From an uncultured Bacteroidales bacterium (GTDB lineage: Bacteria; Bacteroidota; Bacteroidia; Bacteroidales; Marinilabiliaceae), in assembly GCA_937892255.1 (NCBI GenBank), contig CALAUL010000105.1:1-38226 (forward strand): DNA of 38,226 nt, in the 5' to 3' direction. The notes under the pieces are model-generated. The model did not search any database and was not told the DNA's origin. It saw nothing but the letters and a program-made list of their open reading frames with translations. Of this stretch, positions 1 through 7,256 are shown one piece after another. The position numbers were made by a program, and so were the translations under genes. Position 1 is the first letter of the stretch. The number at the start of each line of letters is the position of its first letter.

Positions 1-1869
1 ATTGACCATCTCATTAATGTACACTGGCGTGTCGCAATAAACCTGGTCGCAAATTACCGACAGACACTTGTTAAATGCCGCTTTCGAAGAGATGTCAATA
101 ACTTCACCTCTATACACCCAAACAACATCCGTGTTGTAGTTAAACAAGGCATTTAGCATGCTTGTATTCAACAGCTCTTGCTCGTGTGCAATCAGAGCCT
201 TAATTTCCTTTTGTGCTACATTATCCTTGCTGTCGATATCATTTTGTACATATGCCAACTTGTCTAACTGCCATACATGATCAATAATCTGCTCTGCCTT
301 CTTGAAGTAGGCGTACAAAATAGCTTCTTCAACATTTGCGGTCTGTTGTAAGATATCTTCAAGTGAAATATCCTCGTTAAAGATGAGGTTGATAAAGCCA
401 TCTATCTCATCTTGTGGTTGCTGCATGATAGGCTGTTCCGAAATCTTATATTCGAAATATCTTGGAGTACCTTTTCGGAAATATGAGGCATTTGCAAACT
501 CAATAGGAAGATTGAAGTTTGTGAGCAATTTCTCGATAACATCTTTTGATCGAGGAACAATGCCAGCGGCCTTCAATAACTCACCTTCGATATTTACATC
601 AGTACCCTCAAACAAAATGTATTGCGACTTATATGTTGCGTATCGAATAATCTTATGCTGAGTCAAAAGGTCAATAATCTCACCTGGAGTGTTAATACCC
701 AATGCGGTTCTGGCATATACAGAAAGAGCTTTCTTGTCCAATTGAACACCAGCCTTACCAAAAAGATTGATCATTCCGATAGTCTTAACCAATGCTATCG
801 CACTAGTTGCAATATCGCCTTCGAATAATCCCTCAACACGCTCCAAACTAACACGAATACTAGTCCAAGCAGTCGAGTCTGCATTGATTTCAGATAAATA
901 CGAATAGAAATTATAGATATCGTAATCGTACACATCTGCCAAACTATATGTAGTATTTTTACCCTCAACAAAAGTTTGAAGAGAACCCTGTCCCGTTGCT
1001 TCAAGGAATGAAAAGAGAGTTCGCTCATTTTGTCCATATCGCTGAATTGATAAGGTCAAAGCTTGAGCTGCGAATAAATCCATCGGATATAGACTTAATG
1101 CAGTCTCATATGAAATAGATGTACTTGCAAACTTGCTCGAAATAGCGAGTTCATATATCTTGTCAAAATTGTTATTGACAACCTTACGAGGTGTTCTTTC
1201 TATGCGCTTAGACGCCAAGTATAGCAACTGCTCAACCGGCTCATTAAACACAATCTCCTTAAAACGACCTTTTACTTTGGTCCATTCGTTGCGCTGGCTT
1301 TCGGTCAATGAGCGAGCGTACGAATTAAAGTTCTGGTGCAGGGTTGTGAGTAAAATGGCATCACGATTTGCATCATTGATAAACTCGGTAAACTTCTGAA
1401 AAAGATACAACTCTCGCTCTGGGTTATTCTTCGCAGCATATTCCAACAATTTGCCGAACTCATCAATAACAAGGAAGATAAACTCACCTCGTTTCTCTGC
1501 ATCCTTGAAAAACTTCTTTAGGTTTTCGAAAAGATTATCTGATGCTGCAGTCGGGAAAAGATTATCGGAGAGAATCTTCTGCAATGAAGCATAATCTCCT
1601 ACGATATTTACAAACTTTATCTTTGCAACGCCATTAAATTGACCTTTATTCTTAACGAGGATGCCGCTTCCTTTCTCAAGGCTATCCTGAAGGGCCAAAA
1701 TAAAGTTCGACTTACCAGTACCATACGAACCGATAATGTTGAATGAGTGTACACCCGCATTAAACGAGTCCACAATATTTCCTACAACACCTTTTGCATT
1801 TTGCGTTACAATATAGCTTTTCGGGTTGAAGGCAGTTTGGGCAATATTTATTGATGGAGTGTATTTCAT
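1..1869 (-). CDS. P-loop ATPase of a DUF4007-linked accessory module (partial, runs off the left edge)
   Basis: An uninterrupted minus-strand frame of 623 codons runs from an ATG at 1869 to the window edge, so the C-terminus is missing. Residues 47-54 read GSYGTGKS (Walker A). Residues 132-140 read FLVIDEFGK, a Walker B with the acidic pair D136-E137, and a sensor-like stretch LLTTLHQ follows near 173-179. The rest is helical and polar, with no membrane segment or signal peptide, so it is probably cytoplasmic. The ATG lies one base after the stop of the DUF4007 gene, so the two are probably translationally coupled. The Walker B wording, VIDEFGK followed by LLEY, recalls large ATPases of phage-defence systems such as the BREX-type P-loop proteins; that resemblance is from memory. 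I infer a DNA-defence or modification ATPase. The nucleotide-binding assignment is secure; the pathway is not. Confidence 0.8.
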   Translation of the reverse strand, partial: MKYTPSINIAQTAFNPKSYIVTQNAKGVVGNIVDSFNAGVHSFNIIGSYGTGKSNFILALQDSLEKGSGILVKNKGQFNGVAKIKFVNIVGDYASLQKILSDNLFPTAASDNLFENLKKFFKDAEKRGEFIFLVIDEFGKLLEYAAKNNPERELYLFQKFTEFINDANRDAILLTTLHQNFNSYARSLTESQRNEWTKVKGRFKEIVFNEPVEQLLYLASKRIERTPRKVVNNNFDKIYELAISSKFASTSISYETALSLYPMDLFAAQALTLSIQRYGQNERTLFSFLEATGQGSLQTFVEGKNTTYSLADVYDYDIYNFYSYLSEINADSTAWTSIRVSLERVEGLFEGDIATSAIALVKTIGMINLFGKAGVQLDKKALSVYARTALGINTPGEIIDLLTQHKIIRYATYKSQYILFEGTDVNIEGELLKAAGIVPRSKDVIEKLLTNFNLPIEFANASYFRKGTPRYFEYKISEQPIMQQPQDEIDGFINLIFNEDISLEDILQQTANVEEAILYAYFKKAEQIIDHVWQLDKLAYVQNDIDSKDNVAQKEIKALIAHEQELLNTSMLNALFNYNTDVVWVYRGEVIDISSKAAFNKCLSVICDQVYCDTPVYINEMVN

Positions 1870-1870
1870 A

Positions 1871-2721
1871 TTAGTTCTCCTCGTAATATCTATCAAGTAC
1901 CTCAATTGGATTTAATGTTGCTCTAAACTGCAACTCCTTAATTCCAGCCACATCCGAGAAGACGATCTCTGATGGATACAGGTCGCACAAGTGGTTAATA
2001 ATATTTAGTAAATCATTGTTGGTTAAGCTGAAAATCAACGCCAACTCGGCAATGTCCTCAAACGAAATACTGTGTCGTCCTTCAAATTTAACCAACAAAG
2101 CATATAAGAATATCAAACTTGGTACATCACTACGGGTATCATAGTTAAATCTATATGTATCCTTGTCTGTTTCACACACTAAATTAAGTGGTACAAACAA
2201 TGAATTGCAATCCTCAACATTGACATTGCTACCATTCTTAACACAATAGTTATGGAGCATTACTCCGATATCGCGTTTTACGGTATTGTCGTTATACAAG
2301 TTCTTGTAGCCCGTCTCTTCAAAGCAAACGTGTTTAATGTAGTTTTGCAACTTACTTTTTTCTATAATATTACGTTGACGATGATAATCCACAAATGTAG
2401 TTCTGTAGATAGTCGCATAGTCGGTATGTATCAACAAAAAGTGCAACAGCCACAATGTGCCAGTATCTTCTATATAAGGATCTTTGCCATTTTCGTCATC
2501 AAGCAAGTGCCCTGCTATATCCACAAGACCTGTATCTTTCAATAGGCCAGTAGCCTTCAACCAAAACTTGATTGATGCCACCATATTTTTACCGACGCCA
2601 AGATGCACAACGCATCATCATCGTTGAAGTTTCTTTCTGAATTAACAAAGTCATAACCACGTTTAAGCCAGTGAGACTTACACGCAAACGACTCGTGTCC
2701 TGAAAATATAGGTCTAGCCAT
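1871..2721 (-). pseudogene. DUF4007 family protein, interrupted by a one-base deletion
   Basis: Two adjacent minus-strand frames together make one DUF4007 protein. The first begins at ATG 2721 with MARPIFSGHESFACKSHWLK and reaches the acidic stretch DDDA, then drifts into LCILASVKIW and a stop. The second frame continues with VVHLGVGKNMVASIKFWLK, the hallmark segment of this family, and runs 245 codons to the stop at 1871. Codon phase changes from 2721 (0 mod 3) to 2608 (1 mod 3), which means one base is missing around 2608-2615. No homopolymer is present there to explain it as simple slippage. The GTG at 2608 is an internal codon, not a real start. DUF4007 function is unknown to me; I recall the family beside DndC-like and cysteine-desulfurase genes. 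The gene sits between an XRE regulator and an ATPase. It could be a real pseudogene or an assembly error. Confidence 0.75.
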
Positions 2722-2725
2722 ATAT

Positions 2726-2932
2726 TTAGTTTATATTCTTTTCGTTTATCAATTCTTTAATATCAACCTTTAATAAGTTTGCAATATTTACAAGCATATC
2801 AAGTGGTGGTTGGGTGGTATTTGAACACCATTTTGAAACAGTAGACGGATCTTTCCCTAATTGTTCTGCGAGCCATTTACCTGTTTTTCTTTGTTCTACA
2901 AGAACAACTTTTAACCGATTAACATTCTTCAT
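2726..2932 (-). CDS. XRE-family helix-turn-helix regulator
   Basis: A 68-residue protein that is essentially one HTH domain. The stretch TGKWLAEQLGKDPSTVSKW (about residues 17-35) is the turn and recognition helix, and LDMLVNIANLLKVDIKELI is the usual C-terminal helix pair of the Cro/C1 family. Its length is typical of single-domain regulators in restriction and defence loci. The stop lies four bases before the DUF4007 start, so it is the first gene of a three-gene operon (regulator, DUF4007, ATPase) and probably controls that operon. A Bacteroidota -7 box ends 26 bases before its ATG. The operator has not been identified. Confidence 0.85.
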   Translation of the reverse strand: MKNVNRLKVVLVEQRKTGKWLAEQLGKDPSTVSKWCSNTTQPPLDMLVNIANLLKVDIKELINEKNIN

Positions 2933-2958
2933 CGTAATCCAATTACATTGATTTTACG

Positions 2959-2966
2959 CAAAGTTA
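2959..2966 (-). promoter_or_regulatory. -7 box of the XRE-DUF4007-ATPase operon
   Basis: The minus strand reads TAACTTTG, a full match to the Bacteroidota -7 consensus TAnnTTTG, 26 bases upstream of the XRE start codon. No TTG sits at the canonical 19-21 base spacing, so the -33 element is weak or absent. Confidence 0.5.
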
Positions 2967-3112
2967 TTGAAAAATCCTCAACTGGAGAAATTTTCAATGA
3001 ACAAAAAGCATGATAGGACTTATGATTCTTTATATTTTGCCTTACAAATTGTAAGTCGGATAGGCTCTGACTGCTTGTAAGATGGCAATAAGTAGAGGTT
3101 TGGTTGGTATAG

Positions 3113-3167
3113 AGGGCATTTGTCCGAAGCAATTAGAAAAATTCTAATACCCTCGGACAAATGCTCT
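3113..3167. repeat. Palindrome A: two-tier hairpin
   Basis: The arms CATTTGTCCGA (3117-3127) and TCGGACAAATG (3153-3163) are perfect inverted repeats, extended outward by four more pairs including one wobble. Inside, four-base internal loops (AGCA and ACCC) flank a second perfect stem, ATTAGAA (3132-3138) with TTCTAAT (3142-3148), closed by an AAA loop. No T-run follows on either strand, so it is not a standard intrinsic terminator. It pairs with the element at 3219-3269. Confidence 0.85.
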
Positions 3168-3218
3168 GTAGATGTCTCTGATTCGGCAGTCACTTGTCAA
3201 TCTTAGTACACAAAGAAA

Positions 3219-3269
3219 CCCATTTGTCCGATACTATCCGAAAAATTTGGATACCTTCGGACAAATGGG
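3219..3269. repeat. Palindrome B: same outer arms, different inner stem
   Basis: The outer arms CATTTGTCCGA (3221-3231) and TCGGACAAATG (3257-3267) are identical to palindrome A. The internal loops are again four bases (TACT and ACCT), and the loop is again AAA. The inner stem has another sequence, ATCCGAA with TTTGGAT, which still pairs over seven positions with one G-T wobble. Core length is 47 bases as in A, and the two begin 104 bases apart. The stretch 2967-3295 contains these two palindromes and nothing else that I recognise. Confidence 0.85.
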
Positions 3270-3295
3270 GTTCTCATTCTAAGGGGACTCAATCG

Positions 3296-3637
3296 CTACA
3301 CATCAACATCTTTCAACGGTGCTCCATAGTTGCAATGGCGTCCCATAAAGCCACGTTTGATGCAGGGGAGGTTGAGCGTTTGGTAATACTTGTAGTTGTC
3401 ATCCTCGGTGTAGAGGTGTTTATACCCGTAGTGGGGCATATACTCCTTGAAGAATCGTACAAGGTCTTTGAGAAGTTCAAAGCGGTGCTCTCGCAGTTCA
3501 TCGCGGAACTCGCAATGGGCAATGATGATACTCCAGTCGGGGTAGTTATCCACGCCCTTGCTGTACTCCCAGAAGCGGATATAGATATCCAAACTTCCCT
3601 TGTGAATACTGATGCAGATGCCATTCTCGTTCCACAT
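3296..3637 (-). CDS. Hypothetical protein next to the mnmE 3' end
   Basis: A 113-residue frame from ATG 3637, rich in Tyr, Trp, His and charged residues (for example FWEYSKGVDNYPDW and YMPHYGYKHLY), a composition more like a real soluble protein than the competing frames over the same bases. The frame stays open upstream into the last codons of mnmE (adding INLYLCKRYGYRNAYSN), but offers no ATG there, so the N-terminus may be truncated or may use a rare start. No domain, signal peptide or membrane segment is recognised. It lies between mnmE and the paired palindromes. It may be a fragment left by insertion of the accessory module at the mnmE end, or a small gene of that module. The frames on the opposite strand (3194-3874) and at 3313-3663 look like shadows. 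Confidence 0.45.
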   Translation of the reverse strand: MWNENGICISIHKGSLDIYIRFWEYSKGVDNYPDWSIIIAHCEFRDELREHRFELLKDLVRFFKEYMPHYGYKHLYTEDDNYKYYQTLNLPCIKRGFMGRHCNYGAPLKDVDV

Positions 3638-3684
3638 ATTACTGTACGCATTTCTGTAACCATATCTCTTGCAGAGGTAGAGAT

Positions 3685-3702
3685 TTATTTTCCGATGCAG
3701 AA
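3685..3702 (-). other. Candidate attachment-site sequence at the mnmE 3' end
   Basis: The last 18 bases of mnmE (TTCTGCATCGGAAAATAA on the minus strand) correspond to the attB position used by SGI1-family islands in proteobacterial mnmE/thdF. The similarity to that site mainly reflects conservation of the encoded FCIGK end. No second copy was seen inside this window, and the opposite end of any island would lie beyond the left edge. Confidence 0.25.
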
Positions 3703-5073
3703 CTTTCCAAATATATTATTCAGCACATCTTGTGATGATACTTCGCCGGTTATTGAGCCGAGTTCGTCAAGAACCTCGTGGATATCCATAGCAACGAACT
3801 CGCCTGATAGCTGTGTCTCAAGTCCTTCCTTCACTCGTTGCAATGCCGACAAGCTATTCGACAACGCCTCATAATGACGCATGTTTGTCACTATCGTCTC
3901 GTCTGTCTCAACGTCTTTAAGGTCTATAGTGTGCAAAAGAGCTTCTTGCAATGTCTTAATGTCATCTCTGTTATGCGCAGATATGTGTAGAGTGTCACTT
4001 GCGTTGTCTGTCGCAAGTCCTTCCGATACAGAGACTATGTCGCTCTTGTTATACGCTATGATGAGCTTCTGACTGTCGAAGTTCACTCTTGTAACGACAT
4101 CTGTTATTACCTCCTGTCGTTCGTTTTCTTCGCTCGACGAGTCTAACATCAGCACAACGATTTCTGCCTCTTGTATCTTCGAATAAGTGCGGTCTATGCC
4201 GATGTTTTCTATCGTGTCGTCAGTCTTTCGTATTCCGGCGGTGTCAATAAATCGGAACGTGATGCCCTCTATATCTATCGTATCTTCTATTGTGTCGCGT
4301 GTCGTGCCGTGTATGTCACTCACTATGGCTCTTTCTTCTCCGAGTAGGGCATTGAGAAGGGTACTTTTTCCAGCATTTGTCGGACCTACTATAGCCACCG
4401 GCACACCATTTTTTATGGCATTTCCTACGGCAAACGATTTTGCCAAGCGTGTCACAACTTGTTCTATCTTGTCAAGATGCTCTTTCAGCTGGGTCCTGTC
4501 TGCAAATTCTACATCTTCTTCGGGGAAGTCGAGTTCCAATTCCAATAGCGAAGTGAATTCCAAAAGACGGGTGCGAAGTTCTTTAAGTTGGTCAGAGAAT
4601 CCTCCCTTCATCTGTCTAAGAGCGACCTTACGTGCTATGTCGCTTTGCGAGGCTATCAAATCGGCTACGGCTTCGGCTTGACTTAGGTCCATCTTTCCAT
4701 TGGCAAAAGCTCGTTGTGTAAACTCTCCCGGTTTTGCCATACGTGCCCCATGCGCTATGAGAAGTTGCATTATAAGACGTTGTATAACAACAGAACCATG
4801 ACATGTGATTTCTGCTATATCTTCTCCCGTAAACGAATATGGAGCTTTAAATACAGCAACAACGACTTCATCTATTTCTTCCTGACCATCCGTAATAGTC
4901 CCGTAATGAAACGTTCCTCCACGCTGTGCGGACAACTTTTTGCCTTCTTTCGACGGGCGAAATATTGACTCTGTGATGTGTAGAGCTTCAGGTCCGGCAA
5001 CTCTTATCGTCGCAATGGCTCCCATGCCTGGGGCTGTTGATACAGCGCATATTGTAGTATCGGTGATGAGCAT
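3685..5073 (-). CDS. mnmE: tRNA uridine-5-carboxymethylaminomethyl(34) synthesis GTPase MnmE
   Basis: With MnmG, MnmE installs the carboxymethylaminomethyl group at C5 of wobble U34 in certain tRNAs, using a folate-derived one-carbon unit. The 462-residue length is normal. The N-terminal folate-binding domain contains the KPGEFTQRAFANGKMDL segment. The G domain has G1 GPTNAGKS (230-237), GTTRD (256-260), DTAG (277-280) and NKSD (342-345). The C-terminus ends FGKFCIGK, including the catalytic-site cysteine C459 of the CxGK motif. The gene has its own strong promoter and is monocistronic. The last 18 bases, which encode the end of this C-terminus, correspond to the place where SGI1-type islands integrate in enterobacteria, and an accessory module lies directly beyond it here. 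Confidence 0.97.
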   Translation of the reverse strand: MLITDTTICAVSTAPGMGAIATIRVAGPEALHITESIFRPSKEGKKLSAQRGGTFHYGTITDGQEEIDEVVVAVFKAPYSFTGEDIAEITCHGSVVIQRLIMQLLIAHGARMAKPGEFTQRAFANGKMDLSQAEAVADLIASQSDIARKVALRQMKGGFSDQLKELRTRLLEFTSLLELELDFPEEDVEFADRTQLKEHLDKIEQVVTRLAKSFAVGNAIKNGVPVAIVGPTNAGKSTLLNALLGEERAIVSDIHGTTRDTIEDTIDIEGITFRFIDTAGIRKTDDTIENIGIDRTYSKIQEAEIVVLMLDSSSEENERQEVITDVVTRVNFDSQKLIIAYNKSDIVSVSEGLATDNASDTLHISAHNRDDIKTLQEALLHTIDLKDVETDETIVTNMRHYEALSNSLSALQRVKEGLETQLSGEFVAMDIHEVLDELGSITGEVSSQDVLNNIFGKFCIGK

Positions 5074-5098
5074 TTTCTTTGATTTCTGTTTTCGTTTG

Positions 5099-5129
5099 CA
5101 AAGCTACGAAAAAAGGGCAGAAGTAACAA
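5099..5129 (-). promoter_or_regulatory. mnmE promoter
   Basis: On the minus strand TTG (5129-5127) is followed after 20 bases by TAGCTTTG (5106-5099), a complete Bacteroidota -33/-7 pair, 25 bases before the mnmE start codon. The spacer lies inside the terminator of the upstream operon. Confidence 0.75.
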
Positions 5130-5144
5130 TTTCAACCTCTGCCC
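5109..5144 (-). terminator. Terminator of the Hdr-like operon
   Basis: On the minus strand GGGCAGA (5144-5138) pairs with TCTGCCC (5121-5115) and is followed by six T residues (5114-5109). It starts 10 bases after the stop of the last operon gene and overlaps the mnmE promoter. Confidence 0.75.
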
Positions 5145-5153
5145 CAGTTTCTA

Positions 5154-6920
5154 TTATAACTGTCTTGCTATTATCTCTGCTATATCTTCAACGGGGATTT
5201 GCGTGCGTTGGGCTATTGTCTTTTTGCATAGCGGACAGGCTGTTACTATCTTGTCGGAAGAACAGCTTGTCAGATAGTTTGCCGTGTCTTGAGCCAATGT
5301 CAGACGGTCGTTGTTTGACAATCCTATGGCGGCCAATGCTCCTCCGCAACAACGTGTCGTCGTTCCGGAGTCTGAGGGTTGTATCAACGAACCACATTTG
5401 CTGAGAAGCTCGACGGGTTCTTGGCTTGTTTGTGCCACGCGAGCGAGTTCGCAAGGGTCGTGGTATGTCAATGTTGTCTCTGACTTGTTTATCTTGATAC
5501 GCTGCTCTTTGGCAAGCATATAGAGGAAGTCGCTATGGTGCATGATTGGCAGTGAACCAATTTTGCCTTTTATCATGTTGTAGCATATCGGACATGTCGT
5601 GACAACGGCGTCGGGCGATAGTTGACGTATGGCGGCTATGAGTTCGTCGAGTTTCATCTGTGCTCCGTCGTTGTCACCATTGAGATGTCGCGGACGACCG
5701 CAGCAGAGGTCTTGTTCTTCGTCTACCCATGTGTACTGAATTCTTGCTGTGTCGAGTATCTTTGACATGGCTATTTTGGTGCGGGGTGTCATCTTTCCCA
5801 TACAGCCGGAGAAGAGTGCGACATTCTGTATTGTAGGTGCCTTATTTGAGGAAGTTTTTGGCTTACCCCATTCGATGTTGTTGAGCGAACCTTTTATTTC
5901 TTGTCGGAGGTTCTGACTATGAACGCGTACCGGACATATCTGTTGACATCTGCCACATTGCAAACATTTGTAGGTGTCATCTTCGGTGGATTTGTTGTCT
6001 CGCAGTCGTTCGATGAAGTACACCGGTTGTATGGTGGCGACGTTGTTGCGTGCCAGAGGACAGTTGCTAAGGCACATTCCGCAAGCCGAACAGGCGAGTG
6101 TCTCTAATCTGTTGATGGCCTTCACGTCACGTATCTTCCAGTGTCGAGCCAGTATGAGGAATGCCTCTGTCGGAATGTGCATGTATCGTGAGAACGGTAT
6201 GCTACAAAAGAATATTCCAAGGGCCAAAGAGTATGCCCACCAGAATGTCATATATATGGTGTCTGACACTGCGCTGTTGTCTGGCAGAAATGTGCTTATC
6301 AGTTCTCCTATTGACCTGGTCAGAAATCCTCCTCCTCCGTAAATGGCGGCTGTTGTGCTTTCGGCCATCAGTCGAAGCGGGAAGATGAGCCATAACGATG
6401 TCATGGCTATGCGGTTAAATCGTGAGTGACGCGGACGGAGGGCGAATCCGACAGTGCGATGAAAGAGTCGTTTGAGAATGGCTATAAGTTGTCCAGAGAG
6501 AATGAAGGCGAGCCATAAGTCCATGAGCTGAGTGATGATGCCAGATGCTGTGAATTCGTGATAACCCGGAGCGAAGAACTTGAAGAAGATATGTTGCCAA
6601 ATAGGCAAAGAACTTCCCCCGGTATAGAGGTAACTCTCTATCCAGCCTGTGACAATGAGCATAAACCACCCGAGGGCAAAACATGTGTGCATGTAACCAA
6701 GACGTATGTTTTCTTTCCATATGCGTCGGTGAAGCAGCACTTCGCAAAATATTTCATAAAGAGCTTGCAGCGTGTGGTAAGTCAGTATGTTGCGAAGTAT
6801 ATGTCGTTTGTCGCTCAGAGGCAATGAAAACGCTATCTGCAAGATGCGAATGAGTACGTAGCCAATGACAAAGAAGAATCCGATACAAAATGGCAATGCG
6901 AATATGTGAAAATACTGCAT
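5154..6920 (-). CDS. Membrane-anchored HdrD/DsrK-like iron-sulfur oxidoreductase subunit
   Basis: A 588-residue fusion. The N-terminal 250 residues hold about five or six hydrophobic helices (roughly 5-30, 77-97, 127-150, 170-188, 220-240) with several His residues, resembling the cytochrome-b-like HdrE/NarI-type anchor. Next come two [4Fe-4S] motifs: C277, C280, C283, C287 and C319, C322, C325, C329. Two cysteine-rich CCG domains follow: C373, C406-C407, C443, C446 and C490, C524-C525, C562, C565, both complete. This is the layout of HdrD/DsrK/GlpC-like electron carriers that exchange electrons between a quinone pool and a soluble partner. It is the last gene of a five-gene operon and ends just before a terminator. 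The physiological donor and acceptor are unknown. Haem binding is plausible but unproven. Confidence 0.85.
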   Translation of the reverse strand: MQYFHIFALPFCIGFFFVIGYVLIRILQIAFSLPLSDKRHILRNILTYHTLQALYEIFCEVLLHRRIWKENIRLGYMHTCFALGWFMLIVTGWIESYLYTGGSSLPIWQHIFFKFFAPGYHEFTASGIITQLMDLWLAFILSGQLIAILKRLFHRTVGFALRPRHSRFNRIAMTSLWLIFPLRLMAESTTAAIYGGGGFLTRSIGELISTFLPDNSAVSDTIYMTFWWAYSLALGIFFCSIPFSRYMHIPTEAFLILARHWKIRDVKAINRLETLACSACGMCLSNCPLARNNVATIQPVYFIERLRDNKSTEDDTYKCLQCGRCQQICPVRVHSQNLRQEIKGSLNNIEWGKPKTSSNKAPTIQNVALFSGCMGKMTPRTKIAMSKILDTARIQYTWVDEEQDLCCGRPRHLNGDNDGAQMKLDELIAAIRQLSPDAVVTTCPICYNMIKGKIGSLPIMHHSDFLYMLAKEQRIKINKSETTLTYHDPCELARVAQTSQEPVELLSKCGSLIQPSDSGTTTRCCGGALAAIGLSNNDRLTLAQDTANYLTSCSSDKIVTACPLCKKTIAQRTQIPVEDIAEIIARQL

Positions 6921-6926
6921 AATAGA

Positions 6927-7256
6927 CTATTTTTGACGTATTAGTTCGAAGAAAATCCGGCGTGTGTTGAGTCCTTTTGGACATACTAAAGAACAGCGGT
7001 TGCACATCTGACACTCTTGTATTTCGGAGGTGATATCTATGCCTCGGTTAAGTTCTATGATGGTGCGTCGTATGCTCAGTTTTGTTCCTTTGTGGTTTAT
7101 CGGGCAGGCTGCCGTACATGCACCGCAAGAGAGACATGCCTTAAATTCGGGCGATATGGCTGTTATCGACGTCCATTTCTTTTTGTCGGAGGAGTAGATG
7201 TTGACCGAGTTTTTCTTCATCGGTGCAAAGCCGAATTTGTTATTCTGCATTGTCAT
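6927..7256 (-). CDS. HdrC-like ferredoxin subunit (small)
   Basis: A 109-residue protein with two ferredoxin-type cluster motifs: CLSCGACTAACP and CQMCNRCSLVCP, each giving CxxCxxCxxxCP. It has no membrane segment. This is the HdrC pattern: a two-cluster wire that passes electrons between the flavin subunit and a CCG-domain subunit. The start lies inside the end of the HdrA-like gene (17-base overlap; an ATG two codons later reduces it to 11), and the next gene begins six bases after the stop, so the three are probably translated together. The C-terminal residues RRIFFELIRQK match the family's usual end. It is the second HdrC-type protein in the operon and probably serves the membrane subunit. 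Confidence 0.85.
   Translation of the reverse strand: MTMQNNKFGFAPMKKNSVNIYSSDKKKWTSITAISPEFKACLSCGACTAACPINHKGTKLSIRRTIIELNRGIDITSEIQECQMCNRCSLVCPKGLNTRRIFFELIRQK

Noticed and set aside
2929..3132. 67-codon minus-strand frame
   Set aside because: It covers the XRE promoter region and reaches into a palindrome; composition is not protein-like.
3113..3269. Intrinsic terminators
   Set aside because: Neither palindrome is followed by a T-run on either strand, and the two-tier conserved structure is unusual for terminators.
3194..3874. Plus-strand frame of 226 codons
   Set aside because: It is a shadow antisense to mnmE and the small ORF, and includes palindrome sequence at its start.
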